Source: an uncultured Rhodopila sp. (GTDB lineage: Bacteria; Pseudomonadota; Alphaproteobacteria; Acetobacterales; Acetobacteraceae). Taken from it: a stretch of DNA of 53,681 nucleotides. Positions 45,120-53,411 of the stretch are shown here, piece by piece. The DNA is taken from assembly GCF_903915725.1 (NCBI RefSeq), contig NZ_CAIWTY010000085.1:1-53681 (forward strand), read 5' to 3'. The first letter of the stretch is position 1, and the number at the start of each line of letters is the position of its first letter. The position numbers and the translations under genes are program-made. The notes below the pieces were generated by a model. The model was not told where the DNA came from. It searched no databases and was given only the letters and a program-made list of their open reading frames with translations.

Positions 45120-45650
45120 CTACCAGCCCTGCTCCGCGACCCTGATCGCGGCCGGCACGGCGGCGATCAGACGATCGTGCCCCGCGGGATGGTCGGGGCG
45201 GATGAAGCCGAAGGCGGCGTACTCGGTGACGCCCATCTGGCCGGACGGAGGCCACCATACCCGCACCGCGCTCCAGTCGCCGTCCGAGGAGACGTCGATC
45301 ACGGTTTGATCCTCGGTGACGCGGTGATGCACCCAGTTGGCCTGCGTCACCATGATCTGCCGCCGCGAAACCACCTGCGACACCACCGCGACATGCCCGC
45401 TCGGCAGACGCGCCGATCGGCGGAGAATCAGGAGGCTGCCGGTGTCGGGGTGGTGCGAGCGGGTGTAGCGGCCTTGCGCCTCCGCCCACCAGTCGGCGGC
45501 CGGGCCGGTCAGAGCGACCCCGGTCAGTGCACGGGCGAAGGGCGCGCATTCCACCGCGGCCGATCGGCCTTCGCCTGAAGGTCGTGTGCCGCCGCAGGCC
45601 GCGAGTGTGAGGCAGAGTAACGGAACAAAAGGGAATTCGACTCGACGCAT
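45120..45650 (-). CDS. CHAP-domain lipoprotein
   Basis: 176 residues with a lipoprotein signal (PFVPLLCLTLAAC, acylated Cys19). A CHAP (NlpC/P60-related) amidase domain follows: VECAPFARALTGVALTG with the catalytic Cys, ADWWAEAQGRYTR, GSLLILRRSARLPSGHVAVVSQVVS with the catalytic His, and ITQANWVHH. Such enzymes cleave peptidoglycan peptides. ATG at 45648-45650 follows AGAGGG. Convergent with the MarR gene, 9 bp between the stops. Confidence 0.85.
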   Translation of the reverse strand: MRRVEFPFVPLLCLTLAACGGTRPSGEGRSAAVECAPFARALTGVALTGPAADWWAEAQGRYTRSHHPDTGSLLILRRSARLPSGHVAVVSQVVSRRQIMVTQANWVHHRVTEDQTVIDVSSDGDWSAVRVWWPPSGQMGVTEYAAFGFIRPDHPAGHDRLIAAVPAAIRVAEQGW

Positions 45651-45799
45651 GGACCCTCTGGCGATGGGCCGTGATCATCCGGCGGGGTAGCGACATAGTT
45701 CCGAAATTGCGGTTCTCGCCAGCGTGATTACCACCCAATGAGCGGGCCAACTACGGCTGTTAGGCAGGTGATGATGTCCAACAAGCTGGCCGGGTAAGC

Positions 45800-46236
45800 G
45801 TGGGCGAGGGAGAGTCGGACCGTCGGAGCGAAACAGGCTTGGGAGTGGGGACCGGCGTTGAGACCGCGGACTATGGCACCCCTCCCGTCGGCGTCACGAA
45901 GTATGCCAGCCGGCGACTGTTCAACACTGAAACTTCCTGCTGCATGACGTCTGGAAACCTTGCTATTTTGGTCCGGCTGAGGATGATTTTGGTGTCTACG
46001 ATGCAAAGAGCGGTAATGACATTACCTCCGGGGTACTGGCCCGGATGATCGTCGAGGAAGAAGCAACGTCGGAGGCTAAGACGGACCAAACCGGCCCCGA
46101 GAGCAGCTCGGACGCTGAAGCCGCGATAGCGGTGGCGATTGACGAGATCATCTCTCGGAACGATAAAGAGATTCAGCGCCTTAACCAGCGCATGGATGAG
46201 ATCCAGGCACATCTGCGCCGCCCGGTCGTCATCTGA
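45800..46236 (+). pseudogene. PhaR-like PHA regulator, frameshifted
   Basis: One frame (about 45800-45977) contains VTKYASRRLFNTETSCCMTS..LAILVR, the start of the PHB/PHA accumulation regulator DNA-binding domain (consensus KYANRRLYNTETSSYVTL). The homology then jumps to the next frame, EDDFGVYDAKSGNDITSGVLARMIVEEE, the second half of that domain, and continues as an acidic coiled-coil tail to TGA 46234-46236. The shift lies near 45972-45984. Start unclear. A regulator of this family would be the natural partner of the phasin operator at 34632. Confidence 0.7.
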
Positions 46237-46503
46237 ACGGCTATCCCGGTCCTCTCTCAGGCGTGGTCGCTCGCCCGCCAGGTCGAGGACTTGTTGAAGC
46301 TGCAGGCAAAAACCGAAAAGACCCTTGCGGACGTCGACAGCCGGTTCGCTTCCTTGGAAGCTGATCTCGGAAACCGGCTGCGCAAGGTGGAGGACCGGCT
46401 GACGAAGCCCGAGGCTGAGCAGACACAGGTCATCAGCGAGGCCAAAAGCGCGGCAACGAGCGCCACCACGATGATCGCAAGTGCCGTCATTCCGATGCCG
46501 TAA
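46237..46503 (+). CDS. Coiled-coil protein or fragment, start unclear
   Basis: Open frame of 88 codons directly after the PhaR-like gene's stop, in the frame SQAWSLARQVEDLLKLQAKTEKTLADVDSRFASLEADLGNRLRKVEDRL...EAKSAATSATTMIASAVIPMP. The heptad pattern is convincing, with a short Ala-rich tail. No ATG or GTG stands upstream in frame (TTG 46291 or 46294 are possible starts), so this may be a truncated gene. It has the look of a small phage- or envelope-associated coiled coil; no family recognised. Confidence 0.4.
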   Translation, partial: TAIPVLSQAWSLARQVEDLLKLQAKTEKTLADVDSRFASLEADLGNRLRKVEDRLTKPEAEQTQVISEAKSAATSATTMIASAVIPMP

Positions 46504-46649
46504 CGCGTGTCACGCGGGTTGAAGAAGGTCTTCGAAGGCTTGAGCATAGGGCGCTCCCGGGAGACGGAAGCGCTAACAGCCGTTGAAACGCCAGCGTATG
46601 CCGCGAGACTCGGCGGGAAACCACCGATCCCGGCGGCAGGCTGAAGTGC

Positions 46650-47825
46650 CTACCCCCGCGGCAACCCCAGCAGCGTATGCAGCACGAAATCCGTATGAGC
46701 GCCGACAGCGGGGCCGGTCCAGCGGACCACATCCTCCGGCCGCTCTCCGTCAAGCCGGATCGCCGGTCCCGGATGCAACGTGCGCCCAATCAGCGGATCA
46801 TCGATCTCCTGCACCGCCTGCCGCGCCCGGAAATGCGGGTCCGCCGCGCAATCGGCGATATCGAACAGGCGGGAACAGGGAACCTCCGCCGCCTCCAGGA
46901 TCGCCTCGGCCTCCCGGGCGGGCAAAGTCCGCGTCCAGGCGGCGATCGCGGCATCCAAAGCCGCGCGGTTGTCACACCGCAATCCGTTCGTCTCATAAGC
47001 CGGATCGGCTGCCAGCTCCGGCCGTCCGATCGCCGCCATCAGCCGGGCGAAGATCAGGTCCGAGTTGCCGGCGATGCAGAGCCACCGCCCATCCGCGCAG
47101 GGATACGTATTCGTCGGCGACGCCGTCGGCAGCGCCGCACCGGCCGGCTGCCGGACGCGGCCGTCCAGCGCGTATTCGGGCAGCATGCCCTCCATCAGGC
47201 TGAACACGCTGTCCACCAGATTGACATCCACCACCCGCCCCCGCCCCGTCCCCATAGCGTCGCGCTGCCAGACCGCCGCCAGCAGCCCGATCGCGGCATA
47301 GAGGCCGGCGAGGTCGTCGCTGATGGAAATCCCGCAGCGCGGCGGCGGCAGTTCGGTCGTCCCGCCGGGATGTCCGGTCAGGTAGCGCAACCCTCCGATT
47401 GCCTCGCCGATGGCGCCGAAAGCCGGCTTGTCGCGGTACGGCCCGTCCTGCCCGTAGCCGGAGATCCGCGCGATCACCAGCCGCGGATTCGCCGCCAGCA
47501 GCACCTCGGGGCCGATGTTCAGACGCTCCAACTGGCCGGCGCGCAGGTTCTCCACCAGCACGTCGGCGCGCGCGGCGAGCTTCAGCAGGGTCGCCCGGTC
47601 CTTTTTCAGATCCAGTTCGATTGAGAGCTTGTTGCGGCCATGAATGCTGAACCAGACCGAGTTGCCATCCTTCTCCGCCCCCCAGCCGCGGAACGGATCG
47701 CCGCCCGGCGGTTCCAGCTTGACCACCTCCGCGCCCAGATCGGCCAGGATGCGGGTGCAGAACGGAGCGGCGATATAATGGCCGATCTCGAGAATCTTCA
47801 GGCCGGCGAGGGGAGGCGTGCTCAT
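46650..47825 (-). CDS. CaiB/BaiF family CoA transferase
   Basis: 391 residues of class III CoA transferases, which move CoA between organic acids. Seen: LAGLKILEIGHYIAAPFCTRILADLGAEVVKLEPPGGDPFR at the start, DVLVENLRAGQLERL, RLVIARISGYGQDGPYRDKPAF, the catalytic-Asp region SISDDLAGLYAAIGLLAAV (Asp about 170), and ASPTNTYPCADGRWLCIA. ATG at 47823-47825. Monocistronic, with an AT-rich upstream region. Substrate unknown; related enzymes act on formyl-CoA, carnitine or mesaconate. Confidence 0.92.
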   Translation of the reverse strand: MSTPPLAGLKILEIGHYIAAPFCTRILADLGAEVVKLEPPGGDPFRGWGAEKDGNSVWFSIHGRNKLSIELDLKKDRATLLKLAARADVLVENLRAGQLERLNIGPEVLLAANPRLVIARISGYGQDGPYRDKPAFGAIGEAIGGLRYLTGHPGGTTELPPPRCGISISDDLAGLYAAIGLLAAVWQRDAMGTGRGRVVDVNLVDSVFSLMEGMLPEYALDGRVRQPAGAALPTASPTNTYPCADGRWLCIAGNSDLIFARLMAAIGRPELAADPAYETNGLRCDNRAALDAAIAAWTRTLPAREAEAILEAAEVPCSRLFDIADCAADPHFRARQAVQEIDDPLIGRTLHPGPAIRLDGERPEDVVRWTGPAVGAHTDFVLHTLLGLPRG

Positions 47826-47921
47826 GATGCGGCGCTTTCCTGATCACTAAAGCGAGTTATCCGCAGATATTTTGCATTGAACACGACTTTGTTAACCTTT
47901 CGTTAATGTTTTGGCTTTAGA

Positions 47922-48037
47922 TAGGAATTCGGCGCCGCTGTGGCGGTGTCCTGTTTCCTCCCCGAAAGTCGCGCCACACAGTGCGCGACCAACTAACGGC
48001 GGTGCGGCCCTCCCCCGGCTGCACCGCCCATTTTTTA
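47922..48037 (+). ncRNA. Candidate small RNA with C-rich loops
   Basis: In a gap free of genes, the plus strand holds TTTCCTCCCCG (unpaired), then a hairpin GTCGCGC-CACACAGT-GCGCGAC (about 47969-47990), then a terminator hairpin with CCTCCCCC in its loop and a T run. Anti-Shine-Dalgarno CCUCCUCCC-type loops followed by a terminator are the mark of alphaproteobacterial sRNAs of the ar14/suhB (cuckoo) kind. An AT-rich stretch just upstream (47890-47920) could hold a promoter. The 5' end is a guess. Confidence 0.4.
47998..48037 (+). terminator. Rho-independent terminator
   Basis: GGCGGTGC-(15 nt)-GCACCGCC, then CATTTTTT. Perfect 8-bp stem, possibly extended by GGCC/GGCT in the loop. No plus-strand protein gene precedes it within 900 bp, which implies a non-coding transcript or a site serving the sRNA candidate. 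Confidence 0.75.
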
Positions 48038-48040
48038 CCT

Positions 48041-48092
48041 CGCCCGCAGCACCTGTCGATGCCGCCCGCAGCACCTGTCGATGCCGCCCGCA
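48041..48092. repeat. 22-bp tandem repeat, about 2.4 copies
   Basis: Unit CGCCCGCAGCACCTGTCGAT + GC at 48041-48062 and 48063-48084, followed by the partial copy CGCCCGCA. The copies are identical. Directly downstream of the terminator and upstream of the alpha/beta hydrolase gene. Confidence 0.9.
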
Positions 48093-48207
48093 CCGGCCGA
48101 TTCGCCGGACGATACTTCCGCGCGCGGCTGTGCTAGAAGTTCAGGCTGGCCGCCAACGTGCGACCGGTTCGCGGAACAAGAAGCCGCCGATGGGCTGAGG
48201 AATGGGA

Positions 48208-49098
48208 ATGAACCAGGCGATCCTGACGGGCTCGGGCCCGACCTCACGCGTGTTTTTCTCGCAACGGCTGCGCCTGCACTATGTCGATTGGGGCAACCCC
48301 GGCGCGCCGCCGCTGATTCTGCTGCATGGCGGCCGGGATCACTGCCGCAACTGGGACTGGGTGGCGGCGGATTTGCGAAAGACCTACCACGTCATCTGTC
48401 CCGACCTGCGCGGGCACGGCGATTCGGCCTGGCAGTTGTCCGGCGGCTATTCGATGTCGGGCTATATTTACGACCTGGCGCAGCTGATCCACCAACAGAG
48501 CCTCGCCCCCGTCCGCATCGTCGGCCATTCGCTCGGCGGCAACATCGCGCTCCGCTACAGCGGCGTCTACCCGGAGAAGGTGCACCGGCTGGTGGCCATC
48601 GAGGGCCTCGGCCCGGGCCCCAAATCGCATGTCGAAAACGACCGCAAATCCATCTCCGAGCGGATGCGAACCTGGATCGAGGAGCAGCGGTCGATCTCCG
48701 GGCGGCAGCCGCGCCGCTATCCGACCGTGGAGGCCGCCTATTCGCGCATGCAGGAGGAGAACAAGCACCTGACGCCGGAGCAGGCGCGGCACCTGACGAT
48801 GCACGGAGTCAACCAGAACGAGGACGGCACCTATAGCTGGAAGTTCGACCACTACGTCCGGCTGTGGCCGCCCTACGACATGACTCGCGAGGCGATTGCC
48901 TCGCTTTGGGAATCGATCACCTGCCCGACCCTGCTGGTCTATGGCGCCGAGAGCTGGGCCAAACATCCCGAGGACGATGGGCGGCTGGCCTGTTTCCGGA
49001 ATGCGCGGGTGCTGCCGGTGGCCAAGGCCGGGCACTGGGCGCACCACGACCAGCTCGACCTCTTTCTGCGCGAGGTCCGCGCGTTCCTCGCGGATTGA
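48208..49098 (+). CDS. Alpha/beta hydrolase
   Basis: 296 residues with the alpha/beta-hydrolase fold. Oxyanion region LILLHGGRDHCRNWD near 39-53, PDLRGHGDSAW, nucleophile elbow VGHSLGGN with Ser near 108, a cap domain of about 70 residues (EENKHLTPEQARHLTMHG), a late Asp in the TLLVYGAESW region, and the His in VAKAGHWAHHDQ. ATG 48208 is preferred over 48202 because GAGGA stands 6 nt upstream. Substrate unknown (esterase, epoxide hydrolase or C-C hydrolase). The histidine kinase gene follows after 79 bp. Confidence 0.9.
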   Translation: MNQAILTGSGPTSRVFFSQRLRLHYVDWGNPGAPPLILLHGGRDHCRNWDWVAADLRKTYHVICPDLRGHGDSAWQLSGGYSMSGYIYDLAQLIHQQSLAPVRIVGHSLGGNIALRYSGVYPEKVHRLVAIEGLGPGPKSHVENDRKSISERMRTWIEEQRSISGRQPRRYPTVEAAYSRMQEENKHLTPEQARHLTMHGVNQNEDGTYSWKFDHYVRLWPPYDMTREAIASLWESITCPTLLVYGAESWAKHPEDDGRLACFRNARVLPVAKAGHWAHHDQLDLFLREVRAFLAD

Positions 49099-49177
49099 TT
49101 GCGGCTGCGCTTTCGTTGCTGTAGAGCAATCCCCGTGCAGTCCGCCTTCTCATCCGAGCGGGCCAAGCCGCGACGTC

Positions 49178-51013
49178 ATGCAAGCCGAACCAGTCACCGT
49201 GAGTGCCCAGCCAGCCAGTGACTTCAAGCGTTCGGCGACCCGGCAGGCGTCGCGCGTCAGCCGGAAGATCGCCGGCATCGCGCTGACCCTGGCGATCCTG
49301 ATGTGGTGTTTCATCGCGTCGTCAATTTGGTCGGAGAACGAGGCCGCGCTCGAGAATGGCCGCATCCAGGTGTACAACCTGACCGCGGCGTTCGCCGCCG
49401 AGCTGTCGCTAAGGTTCGATTCGGTCGATGCCCGGTTCCGCGAGATCGCCACCATCCTGCGGGCCGTGCCGCCGGGCCCGCAGGGTCTGAGGCGGCTGGC
49501 GCAGGAAATCCCGGCAGCGGTCGATCCCGGCATCGACGTGCGCATCGTCGGCCCTGACGGACGGCTGCTGTTTTCGACGCTGCAGCCGGACATGGGTTCG
49601 GCCGGCTACGGCGGCCAACAGCACTTCATCGCGCACCGGAGCGATGCCGCCGCCGGCCTGTCGCTCGACGCGCCCGGTCCGGTGCCGGGCACCGCTGACT
49701 TCCGGGTCGAGGTGAGCAAGCGCCTGGAAACCGCCGATGGCGGCTTTGCCGGCGAGGCGGTGCTGCTGCTGCCGGCGGAAAGCCTGATCCGCCTCAATCG
49801 CGAGATCGACATTGGCCATCGCGGGGTGGTGGTGATCGCGGGTCTCGATGGCGTGGTCCGCGCGGGCTACGACCTCGACCATCCGGACGGTTCCGCCGGA
49901 GTGGGAACTGACCTGAGGGGCGCACCCTATCCCGACAGCCTCGGACCTGGCAGCGCGGCCTACTATGTCCGTATCGGCCGGTTCCAGGGTGTCGAGCGCT
50001 TGGTCGGCATTCGCCGCCTCGCCCGATATCCTGCGAACGTGCTTGTCGCGCTCGACCTCAATGACGTGCTGGGGCCGGCCCGTACGCATTTGTGGTTCGT
50101 CGGCATGGTTGGTCTTGGCGCCACCGCCCTGATTGGCGCACTCAGCCTGCTGCTGATGCGGGAGGTCTGGCGGCGCACGCGGCGGGAGATCGAGCTGTCG
50201 TTTGACCGCGACCGCCTTGCCCTGGCGCAGTCGCAGATCGAAGCCGATCGCGCCAGGCTGGCGGAGACGAACCGGGAGTTGATGGCCAGCAAGGACAGCG
50301 CGGACGCGGCGAACCGGGCGAAGTCGCAGTTCCTGGCGCATATGAGCCACGAGTTGCGCACCCCTCTGCACGCCATCATCGGATTTTCGGAGCTGATCAA
50401 GGATCAGGCTCCTTCCGGCCCGGGAGCGCCGCCGATTGCGGGATACGCCCGCGACATCTGGACGTCCGGGCGGCATCTGCTGGAACTGATCAATGCGATC
50501 CTGGATATCTCCAAGGTCGAGTCGGGGACAGCGACTCTGACCGAGACGGTGTTCTCGGTCGAGGATCTGGTCCGTACCAGCCTGATTTCCGTTCGGTCCC
50601 AGGCCGGGGCGCGGGGCATCGCGATCGACGTCAGGCTGCCGGACGGACGGCCGAAGGTCTGGGCGGACCGCACGCGGCTGCAGCAGATCCTGATTAATCT
50701 GCTGTCCAATGCGGTGAAATTCACCCCCGACCACGGCAGGATCGTCCTGGCTGTTCGGTTGAACGATAACGGGGAGATGGAGCTGTCAGTCACCGACAGC
50801 GGCATCGGCATGACCGAAGCGGATATCGAGGTGGCGCTGGTGCCGTTCGGGCAGGTGGATAACAGCCTGTCGCGCTCTTTCGAGGGCACCGGTCTCGGAT
50901 TGCCGCTGGCCCTCCGGTTGACGGAACTGCATGGCGGCCGGTTGGAGCTGAAGAGCGCCAAGGGTCAAGGGACCATCGCGACGGTCACCTTGCCGGCCGG
51001 GCGGACGCGGTAA
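49178..51013 (+). CDS. Sensor histidine kinase
   Basis: 611 residues. A first membrane helix (IAGIALTLAILMWCFIASSIW, about 30-50), a periplasmic double-PAS/Cache-like sensor of about 250 residues (IDVRIVGPDGRLLFSTLQP, HRGVVVIAGLDGVVRAGYD), and a second helix (LWFVGMVGLGATALIGALSLLLM) followed by a coiled coil. Then HisKA with FLAHMSHELRTPLHAIIGF (His391) and HATPase_c: N box LINLLSNAVKF, G1 DSGIGM, G2 GTGLGLPLAL. No response regulator is adjacent, so it is an orphan here. ATG 49178 has no clear Shine-Dalgarno site. Confidence 0.93.
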   Translation: MQAEPVTVSAQPASDFKRSATRQASRVSRKIAGIALTLAILMWCFIASSIWSENEAALENGRIQVYNLTAAFAAELSLRFDSVDARFREIATILRAVPPGPQGLRRLAQEIPAAVDPGIDVRIVGPDGRLLFSTLQPDMGSAGYGGQQHFIAHRSDAAAGLSLDAPGPVPGTADFRVEVSKRLETADGGFAGEAVLLLPAESLIRLNREIDIGHRGVVVIAGLDGVVRAGYDLDHPDGSAGVGTDLRGAPYPDSLGPGSAAYYVRIGRFQGVERLVGIRRLARYPANVLVALDLNDVLGPARTHLWFVGMVGLGATALIGALSLLLMREVWRRTRREIELSFDRDRLALAQSQIEADRARLAETNRELMASKDSADAANRAKSQFLAHMSHELRTPLHAIIGFSELIKDQAPSGPGAPPIAGYARDIWTSGRHLLELINAILDISKVESGTATLTETVFSVEDLVRTSLISVRSQAGARGIAIDVRLPDGRPKVWADRTRLQQILINLLSNAVKFTPDHGRIVLAVRLNDNGEMELSVTDSGIGMTEADIEVALVPFGQVDNSLSRSFEGTGLGLPLALRLTELHGGRLELKSAKGQGTIATVTLPAGRTR

Positions 51014-51036
51014 ACGCACCGCGCGGCCGCTTGCTG

Positions 51037-51381
51037 TCAGAGCTCCACCATCCCCGCCTCGCCGTCCGGCGTCAGCATGAAGCTCACCGGCGCCAGCAGA
51101 CGGTCATCGAGCGCCACTACGCAGAAGATCACCCGCATCGGCTGGCCGTCGGACCGGACGCCCGGCAGATCGATCGTCCCCTCGATCCCCGCACAGATCA
51201 CGTGCAGCGGCGGGTAGGCGCGCGCTTCGGGCCAGTCCAGAAGGTCGATCCACGGCCGCCATATCGGCAACCGGCCTCCGGCTCCATTCGCTCCGAGCTG
51301 CACCGACTTGACCGGTTCCGCGGCCAGGCACCAGCCGGTTGCATCGATCGCCATCCCGCCCGGGCAGCTCCGGAGCGCCAC
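51037..51381 (-). CDS. Beta-sandwich-like domain protein, possibly the C-terminus of the broken methyltransferase
   Basis: From GTG 51379-51381 the frame gives 114 residues: LRSCPGGMAIDATGWCLA.EPVKSVQLGANG..., WPEARAYPPLHVICAGIEGTIDLPG, RVIFCVVALDDRLLAPVSFMLTPDGEAGMVEL. This resembles sandwich modules (xxSGWCLD..PV..V.L) attached to glycan-related proteins in this group of bacteria. It is in the same frame as the upstream methyltransferase, separated by one TAA (51448-51450); the 22 codons between are also open. It may be a separate gene or a domain cut off by the stop. Confidence 0.45.
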   Translation of the reverse strand: MALRSCPGGMAIDATGWCLAAEPVKSVQLGANGAGGRLPIWRPWIDLLDWPEARAYPPLHVICAGIEGTIDLPGVRSDGQPMRVIFCVVALDDRLLAPVSFMLTPDGEAGMVEL

Positions 51382-51447
51382 CCTCAGAGACAGCCGCAGC
51401 GCCGCCGCCGGGACCGCCGGTTCCGTGACAGCCGGCGCCGCGGCCGC

Positions 51448-52214
51448 TTAACGCGGGCTTTTGGCAAGCCACAGCAAATAGCTCGGCGACTGGTCGCGCG
51501 GTTCGAGCGGCCCGAACCACGCGCGTTGCGCCGCCGGCCATGCCTTGAGCAGCCGGGCGGTCGTCGCGCTGCTGATGCCGCACTGGCCCATATAGACCTT
51601 GATGGTGTTCTCACCGGTCGGGTCCGGACCGCAGGGCAAAGCGGCGGCCATGCCGAAGCCGGCGGCATCCGCCATCGCCTCGAACATCTCGGCGACAAAC
51701 AGGTGCTTGTCTTCGCGGTCCGCGAGAACGTCGAGTTCGCCGCTGTTGACGGCGTTGCAATGCACCTCCGCCATCCAGCATACCATCGGGATGGCATCCT
51801 CCCGGGGCAGCGTTCCGTCGTGCGCCCAGTCAGCCAGGATCGCGGCAAGCGTTGCGGTCAGCGCGCGGTGAAAACGCAGATTCGGTTCCATGAAGAAGGC
51901 GCGGCCGCCCGGCTGCAGCAGGCGGTGGATCTGCCCGAGCAGGCGCCGCACGTCCAGGATGTGGTGCAGCACGGCAGTGCCGTAGCAGGTGTCGAAGGCG
52001 TCCGGCCGAAAGCAGTCCTCGGTCCCGGAGAACGTGGCGAAGGCCAGCGCCTCGGCCCGCAGACTGGTCATGCCGGCCAGCCGCCGGCGGCAGATATCCA
52101 GCATCTTGACCGAGACATCGGTCAGCACGACGCGGGAGGCGGCCAGCTGCCGGTGCCGCAGCCGAATTCAACCGCATCGCCTAACGACGCCGGCCTGCGG
52201 CGGCGCCGGTTTTC
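51448..52214 (-). pseudogene. Class I SAM methyltransferase, truncated by IS3 and frameshifted
   Basis: The long open part (52128 to 51448) reads LTDVSVKMLDICRRRLAG, CYGTAVLHHILDVRRLLGQIHRLLQPGGRAFFMEPN, the post-I and motif II/III parts of a SAM methyltransferase. Motif I, GDAVEFGCGTG, lies just upstream (52145-52175) but in another frame; a single missing base in GGCACCGGCAG explains the jump. The sequence before motif I is cut by the IS3-family element at 52215. The gene is therefore inactive as read. Confidence 0.7.
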
Positions 52215-52263
52215 TGGACAGTCGGATAAGCTAAGGGCTGACCGGTCCAAAGAGGCATGAGAC

Positions 52264-52575
52264 GTGGGTGTGAAGAGAAAGCAGCATAGCGCCGAGTTCA
52301 AGGCGCGCGTGGCGATGGCGGCGCTGTCGGGCGAAAAGACCCTGGCGGAACTGTCGTCGGAGTTCGGCGTCCATCCGACGATGATCAGCACCTGGAAGCA
52401 GGAGCTGGCTAAGCGCGCGAGCGAGTTGTTCGCGCGGGGCAACAAGGCCCCGGCGGGCGGCGACACGCAGAAGGTAATCGACGACCTGCACCGCAAGATC
52501 GGCCAGTTGCAGGTCGAACGCGATTTTCTTGCCGGGCAGCCCGCCATCTCCCGTCTGCTGAGAGGCGGGCGATGA
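52264..52575 (+). CDS. IS3 transposase OrfA
   Basis: 103 residues from GTG 52264. Helix-turn-helix of the IS3 OrfA kind: HSAEFKARVAMAALSGEKTLAELSSEFGVHPTMISTWKQELAKRASELF. A leucine-zipper-like helix (KVIDDLHRKIGQLQVERDFLAG) follows. It overlaps orfB by 4 nt (ATGA), from which the OrfAB transposase would arise by frameshifting in some members. Confidence 0.88.
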   Translation: MGVKRKQHSAEFKARVAMAALSGEKTLAELSSEFGVHPTMISTWKQELAKRASELFARGNKAPAGGDTQKVIDDLHRKIGQLQVERDFLAGQPAISRLLRGGR

Positions 52576-53411
52576 TCGCGCCGAACGCGGGGCTGTCCGT
52601 CAACCGGCAATGCAGGCTGCTCGGGATCGCGCGCAGCAGCTTCTATTACCGGCCCCGGCCGATCTCGGCCGAAGAGCTCGACCTGCTGAACCGGCTCGAC
52701 CGGATTTTCACCGAACATCCGGTCTATGGCAGCCGGCGGCTGCAAGTGGCGCTGGCGCGCGAGGGGATCTCGGTCGGCCGTCGGCGCATCCGACGGCTGA
52801 TGCGCAAGCTGGGGCTGTGCGCGGTCAGGCCGAAGCGCAACACCAGCAAGCCGCATCCCGAGCACAAGATTTATCCCTACCTGCTGCGCGGCAGGACGAT
52901 TGATCAGCCGAACCAGGTGTGGGCGTCGGACATCACCTACATTCCGATGCAGCGGGGATTTCTGTATCTGGTCGCCATTATCGACTGGGCGACGCGGCGG
53001 GTTCTGGCGTGGCGCCTGTCGAACACCCTGAATGCCGAGTTCTGTGTCGAGGCGCTCAACGAGGCCCTCGCCCGGTTCGGCAGGCCCGGAATCTTCAATA
53101 CCGATCAGGGTTCGCAGTTTACCAGCGAGGAATTCACCCGGGTGCTGCGGGATCATCGGATCGAGATCAGCATGGACGGACGCGGTCGTTGCCACGACAA
53201 TATCTTCGTCGAGCGCCTGTGGTGGACGGTCAAGCACGAGTGGGTCTACCTGCGTCCGGCGGCCAACGGGCTTGAGCAGAAGCGCAGTCTGGCTGAATTC
53301 TTCGACTGGTACAACCGGCGGCGTCCGCACCAGGCGCTTGGCTGGCAAACCCCGGACGAGGCGTATTTCGGCAAGCTGACCCCGGCTGCGACTATGACGG
53401 AGGCGGCGTAG
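52572..53411 (+). CDS. IS3 transposase OrfB (DDE integrase domain)
   Basis: 279 residues. N-terminal HTH_21 part (FTEHPVYGSRRLQVALAREGISVGRRRIRRLMRKLGL) and an rve-type catalytic core with D in WASDITYIPM, D in IFNTDQGSQFTSEEF and E in NIFVERLWWTVKHEWVYL, the full DDE triad. The C-terminus FFDWYNRRRPHQALGWQTPDEAYF is typical. Belongs to the IS407/IS2-like branch of IS3 by its layout; the copy looks intact. Confidence 0.93.
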   Translation: MIAPNAGLSVNRQCRLLGIARSSFYYRPRPISAEELDLLNRLDRIFTEHPVYGSRRLQVALAREGISVGRRRIRRLMRKLGLCAVRPKRNTSKPHPEHKIYPYLLRGRTIDQPNQVWASDITYIPMQRGFLYLVAIIDWATRRVLAWRLSNTLNAEFCVEALNEALARFGRPGIFNTDQGSQFTSEEFTRVLRDHRIEISMDGRGRCHDNIFVERLWWTVKHEWVYLRPAANGLEQKRSLAEFFDWYNRRRPHQALGWQTPDEAYFGKLTPAATMTEAA

